33,539 nt of DNA, from the IMG/VR virus record IMGVR_UViG_3300030329_005765, positions 1-33,539 of that record, one strand, 5' to 3'. The stretch comes from a virus. Position numbers and translations under genes: made by a program. This document shows positions 1 to 6,145 of the stretch, in pieces (position 1 is the stretch's first letter; each line of letters opens with the position of its first letter). Under the pieces are notes generated by a model. It did not search any database. It saw only the letters and a program-made list of their open reading frames with translations, and had not been told where the DNA came from.

Positions 1-875
1 GAGATTGGGCAAATCCGAATGCCACCCTCGAATATGATGCATCCTTTGGGGAACCGCATTTTCCAGCACCACAAGCATTATCTTCTTCAATTATGCAGCT
101 ACCTGCAATGATTGAAAAATATATTGATTTAAATATGGGGATATTTGAAATGATGCAAGGAAATGCAGAAGTTGCACCAAGAACATCATCTGCGACAATG
201 ATGCTTGAAGATTTTGGACAAAGACGCTCTAAATCTAAATTGAGAGACGTTGAGGGTTCTCTCAAAAGAATTGGTAGAGTTGTTTATAATCTAGCTAAAT
301 CTCATTATAATTTTCAAAAAACATTTAAAATTGTTCAGCCCAATAATGATATAAATGAATATACAGTTAATAAAAGATTATACGATGATAAATCAAAAGA
401 ATTGCAAACAATTGAAAATGATGTATCTGTTGGTCAATTTGACATTAGAGTTATAGGAAACTCAACCATGCCTTCAAATAAATGGGGAGAATGGGAAGTT
501 TATATGCAAGCGTATCAATCAGGTCTTATTGACAAGGTTGAGGCACTTAAGAAAACAGATATATTTGATAAGGAGGGTGTATTGTCAAGAACAGACCAAA
601 TACAACAATTGCAACAAGCTTTACAGGGAGCACAACAACAAATTAAGAAAGTTTCAGGCGACTTACAAACTGCACATAGAGAATCTATACAGGCACGTAA
701 GCGTACTGAGGTAGAAAAATTCAAAGCAGAGCTTAGCAAAGAGTCTTCTTCAAGGAAGGCTGATGATAAGCTTGCTATTGGTAAGTTAAAAGATGCGGTC
801 AAACTGGAGTCAGAGAAATTACGTTTAGGTAGTCAAGCTCAATTACGACAACAGAAATCGCAAAAGGAGAAGTAA
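1..875 (+). CDS. Portal protein, C-terminal part (5' end outside window)
   Basis: The reading frame (codons from base 3) is open from the window edge to the TAA at 873-875, so this is the 3' end of a longer gene. An internal ATG at 93 is not the true start. The translated part contains a run of polar helical sequence (MMQGNAEVAPRTSSATMMLE near the ATG) of the kind found in the stem and crown of large podovirus portals. It ends in a Gln/Lys/Glu-rich coiled coil covering roughly the last 100 residues. It lies directly before a scaffold-like and a capsid gene, the normal place for a portal. The portal would form the dodecameric DNA channel at the capsid vertex. The assignment rests on position and style rather than on a diagnostic motif. 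Confidence 0.7.
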   Translation, partial: DWANPNATLEYDASFGEPHFPAPQALSSSIMQLPAMIEKYIDLNMGIFEMMQGNAEVAPRTSSATMMLEDFGQRRSKSKLRDVEGSLKRIGRVVYNLAKSHYNFQKTFKIVQPNNDINEYTVNKRLYDDKSKELQTIENDVSVGQFDIRVIGNSTMPSNKWGEWEVYMQAYQSGLIDKVEALKKTDIFDKEGVLSRTDQIQQLQQALQGAQQQIKKVSGDLQTAHRESIQARKRTEVEKFKAELSKESSSRKADDKLAIGKLKDAVKLESEKLRLGSQAQLRQQKSQKEK

Positions 876-876
876 A

Positions 877-1614
877 ATGACAGACGCATATGAAGGCGGA
901 AATCTTCCAGAGGAAGGTCAACCCGTTGATAATGTAGGGCAAGATGAAGGACAAACAGGAGCAGAGAGTTCTGAACAGAATTTGGAAGAACAGGTCAAGT
1001 ATTTCCAGTCTGAAAAGGATAAACTCGCTAATGAAAATCAGAATCTAAAAAAATACGAAGCGATTGGCAATCTATTACAGTCTAGGCCAGATATTGCAAA
1101 TACAGTTGCAGCTATGGTCCAGGGTGGAAATAATGGACAGCCTGTTGGCCCGCAACGTATTGAATTAGAAAAAGATGAGTTTGACCCATGGGAAGCCTAT
1201 AATGACCCTAAATCTAAATCGTATAAGTTCAGACAGCAAGAGCTACAAGACAGTATTGGACAAGCCGTAAACCAAAGGATGGCAGGTGTAATGAGAAATC
1301 AAGGAGTTCAACAACTAAAGGGTAACCTTTTGCAGCAAGGATTAACTCCTGCTGAAGTTGATTCTTTTATGAATTTTGCATCAAAAAATCCTGGAGAGTA
1401 TGGCGTTGAAGGTGCTGTTAAAATGTGGAAAGCTGTTATGGGCGAAGGCCAAGGCACAGTTACAGCAGAAAACCCACTTGACAATGTTCGACAAACGCAA
1501 CAAGCCCCAACACCTGGTGGCATATTGCAAGGTCAACAACCTCAAGTTAAAAGCGGAAAGGATGATATGTGGGATAATATTGTAGCAGCTGGAAGCCGAA
1601 GTGAAGTATTATAA
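877..1614 (+). CDS. Capsid scaffold-like protein
   Basis: This 245-residue protein is acidic and low-complexity at its N-terminus (many E, D, Q and G in residues 1-40). A predicted coiled coil follows at about residues 35-65 (EEQVKYFQSEKDKLANENQN). The C-terminal half is Gln/Gly/Pro-rich. Composition, length and location between portal and major capsid genes match phage scaffolding proteins, which line the procapsid interior and are removed during maturation. No protease motif is visible. The ATG follows the portal stop by one base, and the tail of the portal gene carries the AAAGGAGA ribosome-binding site. The function is inferred from context and composition. Confidence 0.7.
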   Translation: MTDAYEGGNLPEEGQPVDNVGQDEGQTGAESSEQNLEEQVKYFQSEKDKLANENQNLKKYEAIGNLLQSRPDIANTVAAMVQGGNNGQPVGPQRIELEKDEFDPWEAYNDPKSKSYKFRQQELQDSIGQAVNQRMAGVMRNQGVQQLKGNLLQQGLTPAEVDSFMNFASKNPGEYGVEGAVKMWKAVMGEGQGTVTAENPLDNVRQTQQAPTPGGILQGQQPQVKSGKDDMWDNIVAAGSRSEVL

Positions 1615-1638
1615 ATAAATAACTAAGGAGAAATAATA

Positions 1639-2970
1639 ATGGCTACTTATAATAGTGGACAAGTAAAATTTGGAACTCCTGGCGGTAACACTGTCGATAG
1701 TGCTAATTTAAGCACAAGACGTTTATACGACTTTAGTGATAGAGTGGCAGAACTTGCCCCAGAAGAATCTCCATTTTTTGTTTACTTGTCAAAAGTTGCA
1801 AAAGTACCAACATCAGACTCTCAATTCCGTTTCTTGGAAGATAGAACAAAGATTGCAATGACAGATAGAAGTTTTGTTATTAGTACAGACCTTGCAGCAG
1901 TATCAGCAGGGGCTACGGTAACAGCAACACTATCAGCAGCTCAATCTTGGTTGCTTAAAGGAATGGTTGTTTCTGTGGAGTCTAATACTGGTAATAGTGA
2001 TGGTCCTAACCACGCAAACGCACGAATAGACGCAGTAAATTCAAGTACATCAATTGATATTACTTGGCTAACAAACCCAGGCACTGATGCTGACCCAGGG
2101 TCAAACGCAAAAGCTACCGTTATTGGTACTGCATTTGGTGAAGGTACAGGAGCACCTGATGTATGGTCTCAACAGCTAGATAATGATTATGGTTATACCC
2201 AAATCTTTAAAACAGCTTGTGAAATGAGCAATACAGCAAGAGCTACAGTGTATCGTGGGTATGCTGATGAATGGTCAAGAATATGGAATCTTAAATTAAG
2301 AGAACATAAGATTGACATTGAAAGAGCAATGTTATTTGGTCAAAGAGCATCATCAGGCGGTATTCAATATACTGAAGGTATTGCTGGACACATAATGGCA
2401 AATGGACAAAGTCAAACTAAAGAAGATTCTGAGCAGTTAGAGTATACTGAAGGACAAGCATACTTGAAAACTGTTGCAGCAGGTTCTTTAACTTACGATA
2501 ATCTTCTAAGAGACCTTGAAGTTGTATTTGACCCTGCAAGGGGTGGAAGCTCAGGCAAATTAGCATTGTGCTCACTTCCTGTAATTTCATTATTTAATAA
2601 ATTAGGTGATGGAGCAGGATTTGTTGGTGACTCAATTGTTAATGGTAGTGGCTCAAGATATAATTTCAATGCAAGCCAAGGAACTTTTGGACATAAAATC
2701 ATGAAGGTTGAAACAGTACATGGAGACTTGTCTCTTGTAAAAGAACCTTTATTTAGAGGAATGTCAGGAGAGTTTATGTGCATGGTTGATTTAGACCACG
2801 TTTCTTATAGACCATTAGTTGGTAACGGTGTTAATCGTGACACCTCAATCACAACAAATGTGCAACAAGCAGATGAAGATTTACGAAAAGATATGATTCT
2901 TACAGAAGCAGGTCTTGAAGTAACTCTTCCTGAAACACATGCGTTGTTTAACTTCGAGGAGGCGTTATAA
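1639..2970 (+). CDS. Major capsid protein (HK97-fold type)
   Basis: This 443-residue protein has the N-terminal pattern seen in podovirus and siphovirus capsid proteins of the SU10/DUF5309 kind: RVAELAPEESPFFVYLSKVA at about residues 33-52, followed by the phrase FRFLEDRT. A beta-rich insertion spans about residues 85-165. A helical segment (EHKIDIERAMLFGQR) then resembles the spine helix of the HK97 fold. The start is well supported by AAGGAG 9 bases upstream of the ATG. It sits directly after the scaffold-like gene. It should form the capsid shell. I am sure it is the capsid protein but only moderately sure of the subfamily. Confidence 0.85.
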   Translation: MATYNSGQVKFGTPGGNTVDSANLSTRRLYDFSDRVAELAPEESPFFVYLSKVAKVPTSDSQFRFLEDRTKIAMTDRSFVISTDLAAVSAGATVTATLSAAQSWLLKGMVVSVESNTGNSDGPNHANARIDAVNSSTSIDITWLTNPGTDADPGSNAKATVIGTAFGEGTGAPDVWSQQLDNDYGYTQIFKTACEMSNTARATVYRGYADEWSRIWNLKLREHKIDIERAMLFGQRASSGGIQYTEGIAGHIMANGQSQTKEDSEQLEYTEGQAYLKTVAAGSLTYDNLLRDLEVVFDPARGGSSGKLALCSLPVISLFNKLGDGAGFVGDSIVNGSGSRYNFNASQGTFGHKIMKVETVHGDLSLVKEPLFRGMSGEFMCMVDLDHVSYRPLVGNGVNRDTSITTNVQQADEDLRKDMILTEAGLEVTLPETHALFNFEEAL

Positions 2971-2971
2971 T

Positions 2972-3406
2972 ATGAGAAGTGATATATTAAATGAAAATAG
3001 TGGCGCTACCTTTAAACACAAAAAGAAAATACATTCTATTAATGCAGATATAACAATCACTAACGATGATAGTGGTAAGGTTTATATGTGCGATTCAGCA
3101 GGAGGAGCAGTAGCGATAACATTGCCTACAGCTTCAACTGGTGAGGATGGCGTGTATTTTGAATTTGTGGTGTGGGAAGAAACTCCTACAGCTGACATTA
3201 CTATAGGCGCAGGAAGTGCTATAATTAGTTTAGTGCAAAAAGACGCTGGTGGTGATGCCGCAAATTCAACAGCAGGAACTCAAGTTACAAATGTTATATT
3301 AGACACAACAGCTCAAAGAGGTGATTATGTTAGATTAACATTTTGGAATGGAGAATATTTTGCTGAATCTATGAGTGGTATAAACAATGGTATCCAAACA
3401 TCTTAA
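2972..3406 (+). CDS. Small beta-rich capsid-associated protein
   Basis: The best start is the ATG at 2972, preceded by a strong GAGGAGG site inside the end of the capsid gene. An earlier in-frame ATG at 2939 lies inside the capsid gene and would add only a basic leader. The 144-residue product is mostly short beta strands (DITITNDDSGKVYMCDSAGG, AVAITLPTA) and has no cysteine-rich or catalytic motif. It starts one base after the capsid gene and is followed by a structured gap. A head decoration or capsid-stabilising role fits the position and fold type. No family was recognised. Confidence 0.55.
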   Translation: MRSDILNENSGATFKHKKKIHSINADITITNDDSGKVYMCDSAGGAVAITLPTASTGEDGVYFEFVVWEETPTADITIGAGSAIISLVQKDAGGDAANSTAGTQVTNVILDTTAQRGDYVRLTFWNGEYFAESMSGINNGIQTS

Positions 3407-3443
3407 ACCAAAGCAATAAGGTTTAATAGTTTTGTAGAACTAT

Positions 3444-3471
3444 GGAGTGGGTCGTATAAAGGGCTCACTCC
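3444..3471 (+). terminator. 10-bp hairpin after the capsid genes, no U-tract
   Basis: GGAGTGGGTC pairs with GGCTCACTCC over ten base pairs (two of them G-U in RNA) around the 8-base loop GTATAAAG. The following bases are AAATCTACT, not a U-run, so a classical intrinsic terminator is not supported. It may act as a weak terminator, an RNase-processing site or a 3' stabiliser for the capsid mRNA. The structure is plain in the sequence; the role is inferred. Confidence 0.45.
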
Positions 3472-3490
3472 AAATCTACTAAGAATTTTA

Positions 3491-3496
3491 TATAAT
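3491..3496 (+). promoter_or_regulatory. Possible -10 box (TATAAT)
   Basis: A perfect TATAAT sits about 50 bp before the ATG at 3547, in the only sizeable gap of the plus-strand module. The bases about 17 nt upstream (near 3468) do not resemble TTGACA, and the area is AT-rich, so chance is a serious alternative. Confidence 0.25.
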
Positions 3497-3504
3497 AATA
3501 ACAA

Positions 3505-3534
3505 GCCCATTCACGCACAGCCAGTGCTTAGGGC
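3505..3534 (+). other. Second intergenic hairpin
   Basis: GCCC at 3505-3508 pairs with GGGC at 3531-3534, and inside it GCAC at 3515-3518 pairs with GTGC at 3524-3527 around the loop AGCCA. An asymmetric internal loop separates the two stems. It lies just before the GGGAGG ribosome-binding site of the gene at 3547, so it could influence initiation there. Confidence 0.35.
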
Positions 3535-3546
3535 AGGGAGGATAAT

Positions 3547-3834
3547 ATGGCGTTTAAAAAATCATTACATAACTTTACAGTTGTAGAAGCACAAAATGCA
3601 GCATTAGGTCAAAATGGTGCAGTTATAATAGATGGCACAGATGAAATAACAGGACCTTTTGTAGCAGTTACAGGTTTAGAGGCATCAGTTGTAGATACTT
3701 CAGAATGCACAACAAATTTATCAGGAACAGTTCCTGCTACGTTTAAAATACCTGAAGGGACTACTATATATGGCAGATTTGATTCAATAGAACTTGATAG
3801 CGGTTCTGTTATAGCTTATTATAGCAATGCCTAA
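3547..3834 (+). CDS. Small beta-strand structural protein
   Basis: This 95-residue protein has a strong GGGAGG ribosome-binding site. The sequence is short beta strands broken by Gly, Thr and Asp (NGAVIIDGTDEITGPFVAVT) and ends with YGRFDSIELDSGSVIAYYS, a pattern common in small phage virion proteins such as trimeric spikes or decoration proteins. It follows the structured gap, so it may be expressed at its own level. Its stop overlaps the start of the next gene by 8 bases. No family was recognised, and a head decoration or capsid-vertex role is only a guess from position. Confidence 0.5.
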   Translation: MAFKKSLHNFTVVEAQNAALGQNGAVIIDGTDEITGPFVAVTGLEASVVDTSECTTNLSGTVPATFKIPEGTTIYGRFDSIELDSGSVIAYYSNA

Positions 3835-4039
3835 GAAGAAACGTAAAAAATATGTCGTTGGTGGCAACATCAATGGACCATCTCATGACAATGGTGGAGT
3901 TATCATTGAAGCTGAAGGTGGTGAATATATAATTAATAAGAAAGCAGTCAATCCTAAGACGGAGGCTGTTTTGGAATATATCAATACTCATGGTAAATTA
4001 CCACCAGTATTTGATGCAAGAAAAAGGGGGAAAAAGTAA
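3827..4039 (+). CDS. Free-standing GPSH/EGGE-motif protein
   Basis: This 70-residue basic protein starts within the end of the previous gene. After a lysine-rich leader it carries GGNINGPSHDNGGVIIEAEG followed by GEYIINKKAV (about residues 12-41). That H-x-x-GG...EGGE-(Y/F)-(V/I)-I pattern recurs in large phage tail and virion proteins, usually as part of a bigger polypeptide. Here it stands almost alone. The biochemical role of the motif is not known to me. Its ATG overlap and the following ATG overlap (4039) suggest translational coupling within the virion operon. Confidence 0.6.
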   Translation: MPKKKRKKYVVGGNINGPSHDNGGVIIEAEGGEYIINKKAVNPKTEAVLEYINTHGKLPPVFDARKRGKK

Positions 4040-4545
4040 TGCCAAAAGTAGGAAAAATGAAGTTTCCTTATACCAGTCAAGGTATGAAAGAAGCTGCAAG
4101 TTATGCAAAAAATTCAGGAAGACCAATGCAAATTGAAGGAAGTTATAGAGGTGGAGGAATGGTTCCAAAATATCAAGGAGGAGGAATGGTGCCAAATAGA
4201 CCAAATCGTATGAGAGGGCCTGGCGTACCATTACGAAGAAGTGCTTCTAGGCCTCCTGGAGCAGGAATGATGCCACCATCAAATCATGGACTTAGAATGA
4301 AACCACGAATAGATAATACGGTATCAATAGATATAGCACCGCAGACTGATACAATAACACTTCCAGGTGGAAAGGGAGAGGTTGATATAGGCGGTGTTGT
4401 GATGCCTGATTCTAGAAGACCTATACCTGGTATGAGACCTGGTATGATGAGACAAAGCATGCATCCAAGAGATGTGGCAAATCGAGTTAGTAATTTTAGA
4501 AAAAAATTAATGAAATTGATTCAATCTGGAAGGGGGTTAGGATAA
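4039..4545 (+). CDS. Gly/Met/Pro/Arg-rich virion protein
   Basis: This 168-residue basic protein overlaps the preceding stop by one base. The middle is low-complexity, with a near-identical repeat of GGGMVP encoded at 4150-4167 and 4177-4194, then runs of Arg-Pro and Met-Pro. Around residues 95-120 lies a beta-like stretch (DNTVSIDIAPQTDTITLPGG) and the C-terminus is a basic helix (RKKLMKLIQSGRG). No family was recognised. The basic, disordered character would suit nucleic-acid contact inside the head or flexible packing, but that is inference. Confidence 0.5.
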   Translation: MPKVGKMKFPYTSQGMKEAASYAKNSGRPMQIEGSYRGGGMVPKYQGGGMVPNRPNRMRGPGVPLRRSASRPPGAGMMPPSNHGLRMKPRIDNTVSIDIAPQTDTITLPGGKGEVDIGGVVMPDSRRPIPGMRPGMMRQSMHPRDVANRVSNFRKKLMKLIQSGRGLG

Positions 4546-4634
4546 TGGCAGGAAATTTTGATTACCCAACATATGATGCGGAAGGCAAGGATTTTACATG
4601 GGATGGAAGAAGGTATTCTGGTAAGAAGAAGTAG
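4545..4634 (+). CDS. 29-residue peptide
   Basis: An ATG overlapping the stop of the previous gene opens a 29-residue frame rich in Tyr, Asp, Gly and Lys (MAGNFDYPTYDAEGKDFTWD at its start). The next gene begins two bases after its stop. GGGGGTTAGG upstream can serve as ribosome-binding site. The tight start-stop coupling supports it as a real gene. Function is unknown. Confidence 0.45.
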   Translation: MAGNFDYPTYDAEGKDFTWDGRRYSGKKK

Positions 4635-4636
4635 AT

Positions 4637-4822
4637 ATGCCAAGAAGAATTTTTATATATGATGAAAATAAGGGAAAGGTTGTGGAAGCTAAGCATCCTC
4701 CATTGAGGCATAATAATACTAAAGACCATGTTAATATGAGAACAACTTGGAGTTCTCAAACACAAGTTGAATTTAGTCAAACAACAATGGACCAAGATAT
4801 TGCTGATAGGAATGCTAGATAA
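4637..4822 (+). CDS. Small hypothetical virion-operon protein
   Basis: This 61-residue protein is polar with an N-terminal strand pair (MPRRIFIYDENKGKVVEAKH) and a Gln/Thr/Asp-rich helical C-terminus. Its final base is shared with the ATG of the next gene. No signal peptide, membrane segment or known motif is visible. Its place before the connector genes suggests a minor neck or head component. Confidence 0.5.
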   Translation: MPRRIFIYDENKGKVVEAKHPPLRHNNTKDHVNMRTTWSSQTQVEFSQTTMDQDIADRNAR

Positions 4823-5433
4823 TGGCAACATTAAGCGAACAAATACAGGCATTAACAGGCACAAATGTAACTGAGACCGAGTTGGACCAATTTTGTGAAG
4901 ATGGTGTTAGGGAGCTTGTTAACATGTTTCCTCAAGAATTAAAAAACATGTGCTATACTAAAAACACATTTACTTCAGCAGCAGCTGGTTCTGAAGCAGA
5001 AACAATAGCTTCAAAACATATTGGAAGTGTTTATGCTGGAACTGTAAGGTGTAGGGAAATAAATCCAAAAGATAAATATAAGGCAGCTGATTCAGGAAGC
5101 CTTCATTTTGCAAGTGCAACTGACCCTGTATATTATGTGGAGGGGGGTAAATTAAATATTCTTCCAGCATCTTCATCTGGTATATATTATTTAATTGCAG
5201 ACCCATCAATAGATGCTAGCTCTGATGCAGATGGTCATATTCCTAATTTTCCAAATGAAGCTGAATATCTTGTTGTTATATATGCTGCAATAAAAAACTT
5301 AGAGCATTTATCTGTGGATGAAGAAGACCCTGAATTATATTTACCTATAATACAAAATTTAAAACAAGATTATGCTCGAGGCATTCAGGCACTAGGACTT
5401 GTCCAGCCACAACCTAATCAAGGAGCTGCGTAG
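4822..5433 (+). CDS. Head-tail connector (adaptor) protein
   Basis: This 203-residue protein is an alpha-helical adaptor type. Helix 1 is LDQFCEDGVRELVNMFP, there is a beta-rich middle (DPVYYVEGGKLNILPA), and the C-terminal helices contain EAEYLVVIYAAIKNLEHLSV and QNLKQDYARGIQAL. This helix-beta-helix order is typical of phage neck adaptors that dock under the portal. It is followed by two more short neck-like genes. Its TAG overlaps the GTG start of the next gene. Family-level identity is inferred from architecture and position. Confidence 0.6.
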   Translation: MATLSEQIQALTGTNVTETELDQFCEDGVRELVNMFPQELKNMCYTKNTFTSAAAGSEAETIASKHIGSVYAGTVRCREINPKDKYKAADSGSLHFASATDPVYYVEGGKLNILPASSSGIYYLIADPSIDASSDADGHIPNFPNEAEYLVVIYAAIKNLEHLSVDEEDPELYLPIIQNLKQDYARGIQALGLVQPQPNQGAA

Positions 5434-5738
5434 TGACGGTTAAAAATATAATAGAGCAAATAGAACAACTTTTTGGAAGACAATCAGAAAAATTAATGTT
5501 ACAATTACTTAATGATGCTTTAACTGAGATGAGTGGAGAAATTCAACATTACACAAGGACATCTAAAACAGATTTAGTTACATATCAAAGGTGGTACGAA
5601 TTAGATAATAAAATGATGGATATTGTCAGGGTTGAAATAAAAGACTCAAATGACAGATATGTAATGATACCAAAATTAACAGACCCTCATAAACTATTAA
5701 GAGGTGATACAGACGAAACAGCGGAGTCTTTAACATAA
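5433..5738 (+). CDS. Neck/connector protein 2 (GTG start)
   Basis: This 101-residue protein starts with GTG, whose G is shared with the upstream TAG. AAGGAG 8 bases before it fixes the start. The N-terminal half is helical (KNIIEQIEQLFGRQSEKLML) and the middle has a strand-turn pattern (TYQRWYELDNKMMDIVRVEI) that resembles the first half of podovirus head-tail connector proteins. The next gene starts on its last base and may encode the other half of the same structural unit, since the two together have the size of a single connector protein. Confidence 0.5.
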   Translation: MTVKNIIEQIEQLFGRQSEKLMLQLLNDALTEMSGEIQHYTRTSKTDLVTYQRWYELDNKMMDIVRVEIKDSNDRYVMIPKLTDPHKLLRGDTDETAESLT

Positions 5739-6136
5739 TGGCAACAGATAAAAGAACATATCCTAATTCATATTTTTCATGGTATAATGATGATGATAGG
5801 TTAGCAATTTTATGCGAGCAGTCAGAATCTACATCAGGAGAAAGAACATCAGAAAGATATGATTCTTATCAAGGAAGCTCTGTAACTAATGGAATAAGAA
5901 TTACATATCACTCTAAGTACGAAACAGCAACAGCCGTAACAGAAGACTTAAAATCGGATTTAGGAGTTGATTCTGGTCTTCATAAATATGTTTTAGATTA
6001 TATAAAATGCAGAATGTACGAAAATATGGGAAATATTCAGCAAGCTCAGTATCATATGCAAATGTATCAAAGAGGAATTAAAAGGTGGCCGCATAGAAAG
6101 TCTGGAGTAAGATTTCTATCTGTGCCAAAACTATAG
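5738..6136 (+). CDS. Neck/connector protein 3
   Basis: This 132-residue protein begins with strands (YPNSYFSWYNDDDRLAILCE) and ends with two helices containing HKYVLDYIKCRMYENMGNIQ and a basic tail (RGIKRWPHRKSGVRFLSVPK). The C-terminal helices with a Tyr-rich, membrane-free packing surface are like those of head-tail adaptors. It is coupled to the gene before by a one-base overlap. The two could be a split version of one connector, because together they read as a beta part followed by a helical part. Confidence 0.5.
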   Translation: MATDKRTYPNSYFSWYNDDDRLAILCEQSESTSGERTSERYDSYQGSSVTNGIRITYHSKYETATAVTEDLKSDLGVDSGLHKYVLDYIKCRMYENMGNIQQAQYHMQMYQRGIKRWPHRKSGVRFLSVPKL

Positions 6137-6145
6137 GAGCAATAA

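Larger units (their letters stand above)
3407..3546 (+). other. Structured intergenic gap between capsid block and neck genes
   Basis: This 140-bp gap is the longest non-coding stretch on the plus strand. It holds two hairpins (listed separately), a TATAAT hexamer at 3491-3496 and the GGGAGG ribosome-binding site of the next gene at 3535-3540. No open frame of useful length is visible in it. Confidence 0.7.

Noticed and set aside
3827-3850. PKKKRK string resembling a nuclear localisation signal
   Set aside because: The phage setting is bacterial and Lys-rich leaders are common in small phage proteins, so it is treated as chance.
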